The notes under the pieces were generated by a model. That model searched no databases, had not been told where the DNA came from, and was given only the letters and a program-made list of their open reading frames with translations. Of a stretch of DNA of 41,652 bases, positions 1-9,079 are shown in pieces. Each line of letters opens with the position of its first letter. Within the stretch, counting starts at the first letter, position 1. The stretch lies in contig NZ_LGIU01000090.1 in the NCBI RefSeq assembly GCF_001187915.1, positions 1 through 41,652 of the forward strand, in the 5' to 3' direction. This DNA is from Arthrobacter sp. RIT-PI-e (lineage in GTDB: Bacteria > Actinomycetota > Actinomycetes > Actinomycetales > Micrococcaceae). The position numbers and the translations under genes were made by a program.

Positions 1-380
1 CGCGGGGACCAGCGGTACGTGGATGTGCCGGATCGCCAGCGCCCGTGCCACCTCCCACACACCGACGGCGGCGAAGAGCGCCACCACGGCCACGAAGGCC
101 ACCGGGAAGAACAGCAGGCCCACCAGCACCGGTGCCAGGAGGGCCGCGCCCACGCCGATCGCGGCCGGGAGGTTCCGGCCGGCCCGGGACGGCGCACCGG
201 GTTCCCGGCGGGGGCGGCGGCGCAGGGGCCACCGGCGGGCGGGGGCGGTCGGGGGGGGGAGGGGGGGGGATGCGGGGCGGGGGCCGAGGCGGGACCGGCC
301 GTTCCCGCGGGGACCCGGCCGGCCGTCGGCGCCCCGCCGGGCCGGGCCTGCACCCCCCCGGGGGGGTCGAGATCCGGCAT
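1..380 (-). CDS. cdsA: Phosphatidate cytidylyltransferase, N-terminal part, apparently frameshifted
   Basis: This gene is cut by the left edge of the window. CdsA makes CDP-diacylglycerol from phosphatidate and CTP in the membrane. The call rests on position (directly after frr, as in most actinobacteria) and on the reading of 1-186, where a hydrophobic segment begins NLPAAIGVGAALLAPVLVG and runs into a second one. The start at 380 overlaps the frr stop as TGATG. The ATG frame encodes a Pro/Gly/Ala-rich N-terminus but is not the frame of the membrane segment: one base is missing, or two are extra, in between. Two runs of nine G (251-259, 261-269) lie in that stretch. No ATG, GTG or TTG lies in the membrane frame upstream of 153. 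A sequencing or assembly indel is most likely, because the gene is normally essential. Confidence 0.7.
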   Translation of the reverse strand, partial: MPDLDPPGGVQARPGGAPTAGRVPAGTAGPASAPAPHPPPSPPRPPPPAGGPCAAAPAGNPVRRPGPAGTSRPRSAWARPSWHRCWWACCSSRWPSWPWWRSSPPSVCGRWHGRWRSGTSTYRWSP

Positions 381-937
381 CAGACCTCGAGCAGCTCGGC
401 TTCCTTGCGCTTCAGCAGATCGTCGATCAGCTCGACCCGCGACTTCGTGAGGGCGTCGAGCTCCTTCTCGGCACGCGAACCCTCGTCCTCACCGGAGTCA
501 CCGTCCTTGACCGTCCTGTCGATCCCGTCCTTCGCCTTCCGGCGGATGTTGCGGATCGAGATCTTGGCGTCCTCGGCCTTGGTCTTGACGAGCTTCACGT
601 ACTCCCGGCGGCGTTCCTGGGTGAGCTCGGGCAGCACCACCCTGATCACGTTGCCGTCGTTCGAGGGATTGGCACCGAGATCCGAGTCGCGGAGCGCCTT
701 CTCGATGTCGTTGAGGGACGCGCGGTCGAACGGGGTGATGAGCAGGGTGCGGGCCTCGGGGTTCTGGAAGGACGCCAGCTGCTGCAGCGGCGTCGGCGCG
801 CCGTAGTACATCACCACGACCTTCGAGAACAGGGAGGCGTTGGCCCGGCCGGTGCGCACCGTGGCGAAATCGTCCTTCGCGACCTCCACGGCCTTGTCCA
901 TCTTGTCGGTGGCTTCCAGCAAGGTCTCTTCGATCAC
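380..937 (-). CDS. frr: Ribosome recycling factor
   Basis: RRF acts with EF-G to split the post-termination 70S ribosome for reuse. The product has 185 residues, the usual length. The GTG start is chosen because GAAGGAGA lies just upstream and the protein then begins VIEETLLEATDKMDKAV, as in the family; a longer ATG reading has no such support. The conserved RTGRAN motif is at residues 28-33, and the C-terminus is the typical helical KRKEAELLEV. The stop codon overlaps the cdsA start (TGATG), which implies translational coupling. pyrH lies 134 bp upstream with a strong hairpin between them, so frr may also have its own promoter. Confidence 0.97.
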   Translation of the reverse strand: MIEETLLEATDKMDKAVEVAKDDFATVRTGRANASLFSKVVVMYYGAPTPLQQLASFQNPEARTLLITPFDRASLNDIEKALRDSDLGANPSNDGNVIRVVLPELTQERRREYVKLVKTKAEDAKISIRNIRRKAKDGIDRTVKDGDSGEDEGSRAEKELDALTKSRVELIDDLLKRKEAELLEV

Positions 938-1030
938 AATGTCTCCTTCGCTCCGCTGTCGGCTGCCCGGCAACCGTTCCAGTGTTCAATGTCCCGCGGT
1001 CAATCCTAGTTCAACCGCAGGGAGCCGCCC

Positions 1031-1062
1031 CGCGGTGGGCGGAGGACCGTCCGCCCACCGCG
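1031..1062 (-). terminator. Hairpin after pyrH
   Basis: A perfect 12-bp stem (1031-1042 with 1051-1062, CGCGGTGGGCGG and its complement) with an 8-nt loop starts about 10 nt after the pyrH stop. No U-run follows on the minus strand. It may be an attenuating or processing hairpin between pyrH and frr, not a full terminator. Confidence 0.5.
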
Positions 1063-1071
1063 CGGTGCGTG

Positions 1072-1809
1072 CTATCTGCTGACCACGGTGCCAAGTCTCT
1101 CGCCGCGGATGGCCCGGGTCACGTTGCCCTCGCCCTCCATGCCGAACACCACCATGGTGAGATCGTTGTCCTTGCACATGGTCATGGCCGTCTGGTCCAT
1201 GACCCGGATGTCGCGCCGCAGTGCCTCGTCGTAGGAGAGGGTGTCGAGCTTCTGCGCCGTCGGGTCCTTATGGGGGTCCGCCGTGTACACGCCGTCCACG
1301 CCGCTCTTGGCCATCAGCACCTCGTCCGCGTGCACCTCGAGCGCCCGCTGCGCCGCGACGGTGTCGGTGGAGAAGTACGGCAGACCGGCCCCGGCACCGA
1401 AGATCACCACGCGGCCCTTCTCCAGGTGCCGGATGGCCCGCCGCGGGATGTACGCCTCGGCAACCTGACCCATGGTGATGGCGCTCTGCACGCGCGTCTC
1501 CACCCCGGCCTGCTCCAGGAAGTCCTGGAGGGCGAGGCAGTTCATCACCGTCCCGAGCATGCCCATGTAGTCCGCCCGCGAGCGGTCCATCCCGCTCTGC
1601 GACAGCTCGGCGCCGCGGAAGAAGTTGCCACCGCCCACCACCACGGCCACCTCGACGTCCTCCACGGTGGCCGCGATCTGCCGGGCCACGGAGCGCACGG
1701 TCTCGGGATCCACACCGAGCTTGCCCCCGCCGAAGACCTCGCCCGAGAGCTTCAGCAGTACGCGGCGTCGGCCGGTGTGGCCCGTCGGAGCAGTGGAAGT
1801 GGTGTCCAT
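1072..1809 (-). CDS. pyrH: Uridylate kinase (UMP kinase)
   Basis: PyrH phosphorylates UMP to UDP in pyrimidine nucleotide synthesis; it belongs to the bacterial amino acid kinase family and is not related to eukaryotic UMP/CMP kinases. The product has 245 residues. The nucleotide-binding start [13 protein letters not shown] is at residues 17-29 and the glycine-rich GGGNFFRG at 59-66; further family motifs are [18 protein letters not shown] and [13 protein letters not shown]. The ATG at 1809 is preceded by GGGAGGCATCTC. The gene sits between tsf and frr, the usual order. A terminator-like hairpin separates it from tsf, so partial uncoupling from the rpsB-tsf transcript is likely. Confidence 0.97.
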   Translation of the reverse strand: MDTTSTAPTGHTGRRRVLLKLSGEVFGGGKLGVDPETVRSVARQIAATVEDVEVAVVVGGGNFFRGAELSQSGMDRSRADYMGMLGTVMNCLALQDFLEQAGVETRVQSAITMGQVAEAYIPRRAIRHLEKGRVVIFGAGAGLPYFSTDTVAAQRALEVHADEVLMAKSGVDGVYTADPHKDPTAQKLDTLSYDEALRRDIRVMDQTAMTMCKDNDLTMVVFGMEGEGNVTRAIRGERLGTVVSR

Positions 1810-1924
1810 GAGATGCCTCCCGGGCATAGAGCTGTCGGCCGTCCAGGATGGGCGGCCGGTGGTGCGGGTGTGGGTCGGTGCCGGACCCGAGAGCCAGGAT
1901 ACGGCGCGCCTCCCGGGCGCGGAA

Positions 1925-1955
1925 AAGGGCGGCCACCTCATCGGCGGCCGCCCTT
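1925..1955 (-). terminator. Rho-independent terminator after tsf
   Basis: A perfect 10-bp stem AAGGGCGGCC (1925-1934) with GGCCGCCCTT (1946-1955) and an 11-nt loop lies 30 nt past the tsf stop. On the minus strand it ends in TTTTCC, a short U-tract. It probably ends or attenuates the rpsB-tsf transcript ahead of pyrH. Confidence 0.65.
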
Positions 1956-1984
1956 CACCTTGGTGCTGTGGCCCTGGCGGGAAC

Positions 1985-2821
<837 letters not shown>

Positions 2822-2856
2822 GTGAACTCCTAAGTTGAGGTGGATCTACGAGAGGG

Positions 2857-2935
2857 GTCGTGGGCCGGGCCCACGACACGGGATCACCCGGTGACCACGT
2901 GCAGGAGGAGCGCGGGAACACCCACGCTCCTCCTG
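2857..2935 (-). terminator. Tandem hairpins between rpsB and tsf
   Basis: There are two stems in the rpsB-tsf gap. The first after rpsB has CAGGAGGAGCG (2902-2912) pairing with CGCTCCTCCTG (2925-2935), 11 bp and perfect. The second, 2857-2877, is a near-perfect GTCGTGGG/CCCACGAC stem with a tight GC loop. Neither has a strong U-run. Their position suggests partial termination or mRNA processing. Confidence 0.5.
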
Positions 2936-2944
2936 TCACGGGTA

Positions 2945-3853
<909 letters not shown>

Positions 3854-4131
3854 GTTCTGCCTTTCTTCAGCTCCGGTTCCGGCGCAGCGCGCCACCCGGG
3901 GCTTGTTGACGGTTGTCTTCGTACCCATCGGGGTGGTGGGTACGTCCTGGCACCTGGTCGTCGCGGTGGACACCCCCTCCCCACCGGATGGGTCCGGACC
4001 GCGGGGTGGGTGCTCGGGCGTCCGTGGAGGACGCTCGATCGCAGGCACGCGTAGTCAGCCCACCGGCTCCACGACCCGGCGACGCCGAGAGCGTGCGGAG
4101 CGGGAAGCAGCGGACTGCTCGTGCCAGTGTA
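3854..4131 (-). promoter_or_regulatory. Long rpsB leader with candidate -10
   Basis: The 405-bp gap between the divergent genes rpsB and the M23 gene has no coding potential on either strand. A TACACT hexamer on the minus strand (4126-4131) would start transcription about 265 nt ahead of rpsB. I see no good -35. Long leaders in front of r-protein genes often hold autoregulatory structure, but I cannot identify one here. Confidence 0.35.
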
Positions 4132-4258
4132 CTACAGCGGTGATGCCTGCTCCTGCGCCTGAGTGGATCACGGGAGTGGATCACGGCGGCGGCCGGGGGT
4201 TGTCCACATGGTCCTCCCCCGGAGGTGAACCTGCCCCGCGGCGAGGAAGACTCGGGCC

Positions 4259-5029
4259 ATGGACAGCGACAGCGCACGACCCCGCCGGGACGGGGTCCCG
4301 ATCCCCTGCTCCCACGCCCACCGTGTCCGGGCGGGCCGACGGGCGGGGGCGCGCCGTCGGGCAGCCGCCGGACGCGGCGGCGCCCGTGCACGGCCGTCAC
4401 CGATCACGGAGGCTCCGGACCGCGGAGCCGGTCGGCGTGCCGGTCGGCGTGCCGGGCGGCTTCTCCGGTTGCTTGTCGTACTGGCACTCCTCCAGCCGGG
4501 AGCCACCGCGCCGTCGGCAGCGGGGCTCCCGGAGGGTGGGGGGCCGTCCACGGGTGGGGAGTACCGGAACGCCGCAGCGGGCACCGGCTTCGTCGCGCCC
4601 TGGTCCTGGCCGCTCGAGCCGGTGCCGGAGGTCCTCCGGCCCTTCGACAAACCTGCGCAGGACTGGAGACCGGGGCACCGCGGTGTGGATCTCGCACCGG
4701 CCGGGGCGGTTCCCGGGATCGTCTCGAGTCCCGCCGCCGGGGTGGTCTCGTTCGCCGGGACGGTGGTGGACCGGGGCGTGGTCTCGATCGACCACGGCGA
4801 CGGGCGGATCAGCAGCTTCGAACCCGTGGACCCCTCGGTGACCCGGGGTCAGCGCGTCGAGGAGGGTCAGGCCGTGGCCACGGTGGCGCGCCCTTCCACG
4901 GAGGGCACCCGGTCACCCCACTGCACGGCCTGCCTGCACTGGGGCGTCCGGGTGGACGGTGAGTACGTGGACCCGCTGGGATTCGTGACGGATCGCCGGC
5001 CCTCGGTGCTGCTGCCGCTGCACGGGTGA
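4259..5029 (+). CDS. M23-family peptidase-like exported protein
   Basis: The 256-residue product has a long Arg/Ala-rich cytoplasmic N-terminus (1-67), one hydrophobic segment (about 68-80, signal or anchor) and a C-terminal lysostaphin-type M23 (LytM) domain from about residue 110. The first metal motif HRGVD is intact (H140, D144), as is the GVVSFAGTV beta-sheet signature. The HxH motif reads CLHWG (C225, H227), so the usual first His is Cys, with another Cys at 222. Such CxxCLHWG forms occur in actinobacterial homologues near rpsB (recalled, not searched), so it may be a weak or non-catalytic peptidoglycan-binding factor. The start has GAGGAAG nine bases upstream. It is divergent from rpsB. 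Confidence 0.8.
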   Translation: MDSDSARPRRDGVPIPCSHAHRVRAGRRAGARRRAAAGRGGARARPSPITEAPDRGAGRRAGRRAGRLLRLLVVLALLQPGATAPSAAGLPEGGGPSTGGEYRNAAAGTGFVAPWSWPLEPVPEVLRPFDKPAQDWRPGHRGVDLAPAGAVPGIVSSPAAGVVSFAGTVVDRGVVSIDHGDGRISSFEPVDPSVTRGQRVEEGQAVATVARPSTEGTRSPHCTACLHWGVRVDGEYVDPLGFVTDRRPSVLLPLHG

Positions 5030-5065
5030 GATCCACCCGTACCCGACGGAGAGGTCGGGTACAGG

Positions 5066-6256
5066 TCAGACGAAGGCGGCGATACCGGTGATCGCCCGGC
5101 CGGTCACCAGCGTGTTGATCTCCTGCGTGCCCTCGTAGGAGTAGACGGCCTCGGCGTCGGCGAAGATCTTCGCCATCTCGTAGTCGGCCACGATCCCGTT
5201 GCCGCCGAGCACGTTCCGTCCCGCGGCCACGCTCTCGCGCATGCGCGCGGTGGTGAACGCCTTGGCGAGCGCCGAGTGCTCGTCCTTGGCCCGGCCGGCG
5301 TCCTCCAGCTGGGAGAGGCGGACCATCATGCCCATCGAGCTCATCGCGTTCCCGAGGATCTGGACGAGCTGCTGCTGGACGAGCTGGAAGCTCGCGATGG
5401 GGCGGCCGAACTGCTCGCGTTCCACGGCGTAGCGCCGTGCCACGTCGAAGGCGGCCAGCTGCTGGCCGACGGCCTGCCAGCCGACGGCGAGGCGCGTGAC
5501 CTTGAGCACCTTGTTGGTGTCACGGAAGCTGTTCGCGCCGGCGAGGTGGTGGTCGTCGGGGACCACGACGTCCTCGAGGACGATGTCCGCGTTCTCCACC
5601 GTGCGCAGGGCGATCTTGTTCTCGATCTTGGTGGCGCTGTACCCGGGGGTGGTCGTGTCCACCAGGAACCCCTTGACCTGGTCGTCCGCGAGATCGCGTG
5701 CGTAGACGACCACCCAGTCGGAGAAGGTGGCGTTGCCTATCCAGCGCTTGGCGCCGTTGAGCACCCAGCTGTTGCCGTCGCGGCGGGCCGTGGTGCGCGT
5801 GCCCCCGGCCACGTCGGAGCCGCCGAGGGGTTCGGTCAGGCCGAAGGCACCGATCTTCCTCATCGCGTAGATGTCGGGCAGCCATTCCTCCTGCTGCTCC
5901 TTCGAGGCCAGCGCCTCGATGGAGCCGGTGAACAGTCCGTCGTGCACCCCGAGGAAAGTGGCGATCGAGGTGTCCGCGCGGCTGAACTCGGCGTGCGCCA
6001 TCCCGGCGAAGAGGTTCGAGTAGCCCTGCCGGCGCACGGGGCTCATGGGATCCAGCTCGGCCACCTTGGGGATCAGCTCCTGGGGGAAGCTGCCCTGGTT
6101 CCACCAGGTCACCGCGTGGGGGCGTACCTCACGGGTGAGCCAGGTCCGCATCTCCTCGAGCCTGGAGCGTTCCTTGTCGGAGAGGAGTTCCTCGAAGGCG
6201 TAGAAGTCCCCGTCCGGGTACGGGAGGTCGTTGACATCGATCGACGTCCTGCTCAT
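5066..6256 (-). CDS. Acyl-CoA dehydrogenase, glutaryl-CoA dehydrogenase-like
   Basis: This flavoenzyme oxidises acyl-CoA to enoyl-CoA. The product is 396 residues, typical. The N-terminal helical domain is followed by GLTEPLGGSDVAGGTRTTA (FAD/substrate loop) and the C-terminal helical domain with VEREQFGRPIASFQLVQQQL. The catalytic base is E375 in YEGT near the C-terminus, the position found in glutaryl-CoA and short-chain enzymes. The closest recalled type is glutaryl-CoA dehydrogenase (GcdH), but the substrate cannot be read from sequence alone. The start ATG has GAGGCGGAACCG upstream. It is monocistronic, with a palindromic operator at 6341-6356 in its promoter region. Confidence 0.88.
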   Translation of the reverse strand: MSRTSIDVNDLPYPDGDFYAFEELLSDKERSRLEEMRTWLTREVRPHAVTWWNQGSFPQELIPKVAELDPMSPVRRQGYSNLFAGMAHAEFSRADTSIATFLGVHDGLFTGSIEALASKEQQEEWLPDIYAMRKIGAFGLTEPLGGSDVAGGTRTTARRDGNSWVLNGAKRWIGNATFSDWVVVYARDLADDQVKGFLVDTTTPGYSATKIENKIALRTVENADIVLEDVVVPDDHHLAGANSFRDTNKVLKVTRLAVGWQAVGQQLAAFDVARRYAVEREQFGRPIASFQLVQQQLVQILGNAMSSMGMMVRLSQLEDAGRAKDEHSALAKAFTTARMRESVAAGRNVLGGNGIVADYEMAKIFADAEAVYSYEGTQEINTLVTGRAITGIAAFV

Positions 6257-6340
6257 CGGTTCCGCCTCACTCCGGTCATCGGCGACCGGCCATCACTGGA
6301 TCACATTCTCGAGGAGGGCTGGAGCACCCTCCCCCACTAT

Positions 6341-6356
6341 GTTACCCACCGGTAAC
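6341..6356 (-). promoter_or_regulatory. Palindromic operator-like site before acyl-CoA dehydrogenase
   Basis: GTTACC-N4-GGTAAC is a perfect 6-bp inverted repeat about 85 bp upstream of the acyl-CoA dehydrogenase start. On the minus strand its downstream arm runs into TAACAT/CATAGT, a plausible -10, so a bound repressor would block the promoter. The form suits TetR- or GntR-type regulators of lipid catabolism. No regulator gene is in the window. Confidence 0.5.
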
Positions 6357-6490
6357 TTAGCGCGCCAGAGGCGATCGGCGGAGATGTCCACCTCCGTACC
6401 ACTCGCACGGGAGGCATCCGGGTCAAGACCACGGAGACGCTCGCGCGGATCGGTGGAGGGTCGAGGCAGGGGTGATCGATCGTCCGGGAC

Positions 6491-6529
6491 GCATCAGGCG
6501 CCACCCGCGCTGCGGATGACGCCTGATGC
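6491..6529 (-). terminator. Hairpin after the CAU tRNA
   Basis: GCATCAGGCG (6491-6500) and CGCCTGATGC (6520-6529) form a perfect 10-bp stem with a 19-nt loop, 23 nt past the tRNA 3' end. There is no U-run, so termination is probable but not proven. Confidence 0.5.
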
Positions 6530-6552
6530 CGGATCGCCACGGACCCCGGGGG

Positions 6553-6626
6553 TAGGGCTGCTGGGGCTTGAACCCAGGACAAACGGATTATGAGTCCGCT
6601 GCTCTAACCGGCTGAGCTACAGCCCC
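6553..6626 (-). tRNA. tRNA with CAU anticodon (Ile2 or elongator Met)
   Basis: A 74-nt cloverleaf on the minus strand starts GGGGCTGTAGCTCAGCCGG. It has a 7-bp acceptor stem with a G-U first pair, anticodon loop CTCATAA (anticodon CAT), T-arm loop GTTCAAG and discriminator A73. CCA is not encoded. The G1-U72 pair, the GGACTCATAATCCG anticodon arm and the absence of initiator features (a mismatched 1-72 pair, three G-C pairs in the anticodon stem) exclude initiator tRNA. Ile2 (lysidine-modified) versus elongator Met is not settled; I lean to Ile2 from the anticodon arm. Confidence 0.9.
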
Positions 6627-6721
6627 GCAGGGTCACCCCTGGCACACGCTCGCCCTCCTCCCCGGAACCGCTCGGGAGGGCCGTGCGCAGCTCCCAGTGT
6701 AGACGGACATCCCCCGCGGGA

Positions 6722-7948
6722 TCACGAGCGCTGCGCGGCCCCCGTATTCCCGGTCGACCCCTGCCGCACCGGACGGGAGCCGTAGTACAGGGCCTCGAAG
6801 GTGTCCAGCGTGGTGCGGATGTCGTGGTGGTCCACCAGGGCCCTGCTCGCACGGCCCATCGCCTCCCGGCGCTCCTCGGGCAGTTCGAGGATCTGCGTGA
6901 TGCGCCGTGCGAGTTCCGCGGCGTCGCCGGGCCGGAACAGGAAGCCGTTCTCCCCCTCCACCACCAGGTGGGGAAGCGCCATGGCATCGGCGAGGAGCAC
7001 GGGCGTCGAGGCGGACATGGCCTCCAGGGTCACGAGGGACTGCAGTTCGGCGGTCCCGGGCTGGCAGAACACCGAGGCGCGGAGGTAGCTCAGGCGGAGT
7101 TCGGTATCGTCGATCAGCCCGCGGAACCTCACGCGGTCCGCGATGCCGAGCCGGGCGGCCTGTGCCTGCAGTGCCGCTTTCACTTCGCCCCCGCCCACGA
7201 TCTCCAGGTGGACACCCAGGTGCTCCGGTGTGCGTGCCACGGCGTCGATCAGCACATCCACGTGCTTCTCCTCGGCAAGCCGCCCCACGAAGAGCACGGT
7301 GGGGTGCTCGGGGTCCTCCAGCACCTCCCCGGGCCGGGGTTCGTAGCCGGCCGAGTCGATCCCGTTGGAGACGGGCAGCACGCCGTCGAGTCTCGCGTGC
7401 GTGCGCATCGCTTCGGCGGCGAGCGGCGTCGGGGTGGTCACCGCGGCCGCCCGTCCCATGATCTTGCCCATGTCGCGCCAGGAGTTCCGTGCGATGACGC
7501 GCTTGAACCACTCCGGGAAGGGCAGGAAGGGGTTGATGTTCTCGGGCATGAGATGGTTGGTGGCCACCACGCGGATACCCCGCCGCACGGCCTCGTCCAG
7601 GGTGTACTGCCCCACCATGTAGTGGCACTGGATGTGCACCACGTCCGGGCGCACCCGGTCGAAGAGCATGCTGATGTCACGCCTGATCTCCCAGGGATAG
7701 CACAGGCGCCAGTAGTCGTGGGTGGGGACGCCGTGGGAGCGGAGGCGGTGCACGGTCCACGCGGCGCGGCCCTCCGTGAAGCTCGGGCCGTCGGAGGCGC
7801 GGGGGGCCAGCACGTGGACCTCGTGCCCCCGGCCCGTCATGCCGCGCGCCAGCCGGTAGCCGAACTGGGCTGCACCGTTCACGTTGGGCGGGTAGGTGTC
7901 CGCGGCGATCAGGATGGTCAGTGGCTCGGTGTCAGCCGGGTAACTCAC
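6722..7948 (-). CDS. Glycosyltransferase family 4 protein
   Basis: A 408-residue GT-B fold retaining glycosyltransferase that transfers a sugar from a nucleotide sugar, probably to a lipid or envelope glycan. N-terminal acceptor domain: ILIAADTYPPNVNGAAQFGY, with the Gly-rich loop typical of the family. C-terminal donor domain: VLFVGRLAEEKHVDVLIDA, then GTAELQSLVTLEAM with the E-x7-E motif, then NGFLFRPGD. The GTG start has GGGAAG six bases upstream. It lies 42 bp after the DMT-type transporter gene on the same strand and is probably cotranscribed with it. The acceptor and donor cannot be told from sequence. Confidence 0.85.
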   Translation of the reverse strand: MSYPADTEPLTILIAADTYPPNVNGAAQFGYRLARGMTGRGHEVHVLAPRASDGPSFTEGRAAWTVHRLRSHGVPTHDYWRLCYPWEIRRDISMLFDRVRPDVVHIQCHYMVGQYTLDEAVRRGIRVVATNHLMPENINPFLPFPEWFKRVIARNSWRDMGKIMGRAAAVTTPTPLAAEAMRTHARLDGVLPVSNGIDSAGYEPRPGEVLEDPEHPTVLFVGRLAEEKHVDVLIDAVARTPEHLGVHLEIVGGGEVKAALQAQAARLGIADRVRFRGLIDDTELRLSYLRASVFCQPGTAELQSLVTLEAMSASTPVLLADAMALPHLVVEGENGFLFRPGDAAELARRITQILELPEERREAMGRASRALVDHHDIRTTLDTFEALYYGSRPVRQGSTGNTGAAQRS

Positions 7949-7990
7949 GCGTTGCTTCCCTACGTCGATGTGCTGGACTCGTGCCGGGTG

Positions 7991-8866
7991 TCAGCGCGTC
8001 CGCCCGGCGATGTCCGGGTGGTGGCGCGAGAGCGCGACGACCCCCACGATAGCAATGAGCGCAGCCCCTCCCATGGTGAGGGCGATCGCGGTGCCGACCG
8101 CCGGCTGGAGCTCGTCGAGGATGGTGATTCCCACGGCGATGCCCACGATCGGGTCGATGACCGTGAGGCCGGCGATCACGAGATCGGGGGGACCCGTGGC
8201 GTAGGCGCTCTGCACGAACCATGCGCCGAGTGCAGCGGCGGCGGCCAGGGCCAGGAGCGTGGGGACCGGGACGTTGAGGAGGAAGCGACCATTGGGGTCC
8301 AGGAGGTGCCCGACCACGATCTTGGTGAGCACGGCGACGAACCCGAAGAGCACCCCGGCGCCCAGGATGTAGGCGAAGGCATTCAATCTGCGCCTGCCGA
8401 TCAGGGCCAGTGAACCGAACAGGACGACGGCGGCCGTCAGCAGGAGCACCACGGAGAGCTCCTGCCGGGGATCGATGAGATGGTTCTCCCTGGTCACCCG
8501 GACGGCGAGCAGGACGAACAGCGCACTGCCGCTGACGCACGCGGTGATCGCCCCGACGGTGAGGCGATTGAGCCGGATGCCCTGGTCGCGGGAGTTCACG
8601 ACCGTGGTGATCACCAGGGCGATCGCCCCGACGGGCTGGATCACGGTCAGGCTCGCCAGGTTCAGTGCCATGACGTTCAGCACGGTGCCCACACCGAGGA
8701 GCGCGAGCCCGACGAGCCAGCGCGCATTGGTGAGTAGCTTCCTGAATCCGGCGGAATCCAGCGACCGGCCGCCGGTGCCTGCACGGACGGCGGTTCCCTG
8801 CCGTTGCGCGCCGAACGCCAGGAAGACCGCGCCCAGCAATGCCAGCCCGATCGCTACGAAGGACAC
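7991..8866 (-). CDS. DMT-superfamily (EamA/NIPA-like) membrane transporter
   Basis: The 291-residue protein has about nine to ten hydrophobic helices and short polar loops, matching the drug/metabolite transporter fold. Motif-like stretches are ALNLASLTVIQPVGAIALV and LTVIDPIVGIAVGITILDE, the repeated IxPV/IDPI pattern of the two five-helix halves. The cargo is unknown. The GTG start at 8866 has no clear ribosome-binding site. Its leader is about 120 nt if the -10 at 8996-9001 is used. It runs into the GT4 gene 42 bp downstream, so a role in exporting or flipping a glycosylation substrate is possible but is inference. Confidence 0.78.
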   Translation of the reverse strand: MSFVAIGLALLGAVFLAFGAQRQGTAVRAGTGGRSLDSAGFRKLLTNARWLVGLALLGVGTVLNVMALNLASLTVIQPVGAIALVITTVVNSRDQGIRLNRLTVGAITACVSGSALFVLLAVRVTRENHLIDPRQELSVVLLLTAAVVLFGSLALIGRRRLNAFAYILGAGVLFGFVAVLTKIVVGHLLDPNGRFLLNVPVPTLLALAAAAALGAWFVQSAYATGPPDLVIAGLTVIDPIVGIAVGITILDELQPAVGTAIALTMGGAALIAIVGVVALSRHHPDIAGRTR

Positions 8867-8948
8867 GACTGCTGCTCGAGGGGATCTGCGGGGACGGAGG
8901 TGAGGGCGGGGACGGAGGCGACGACCGATGTGCGGCGCTCACCGCCGG

Positions 8949-9010
8949 GCCGTACTGCACCCCTGATCGATCCCATGCTCTCCGCCTCCCCACTCATTAT
9001 GCAGTACGGC
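8949..9010 (-). promoter_or_regulatory. Promoter bracketed by an 11-bp inverted repeat
   Basis: GCCGTACTGCA (8949-8959) and its exact complement TGCAGTACGGC (9000-9010) lie 51 bp apart centre to centre. Between them, touching the second arm, is CATAAT on the minus strand (8996-9001), with TG before it as in extended -10 promoters. Transcription would start near 8990 and read into the DMT transporter. Only one arm would be transcribed, so this looks like a DNA operator pair and not an RNA hairpin. Confidence 0.5.
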
Positions 9011-9079
9011 GGCCGCCCTCCCGTGGCACGCACCGGCGAGCGGTGGGGATCACGGGCGGACGGCCGCCGGGAGGTGGTG

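Noticed and set aside
938-1030. frr promoter TTGACC near 1010 on the minus strand
   Set aside because: No acceptable -10 at 16-18 bp; the match is not better than chance in this composition.
6553-6626. Initiator tRNA-Met
   Set aside because: The anticodon stem lacks the three G-C pairs and the 1-72 pair is not the mismatch of initiator tRNA.
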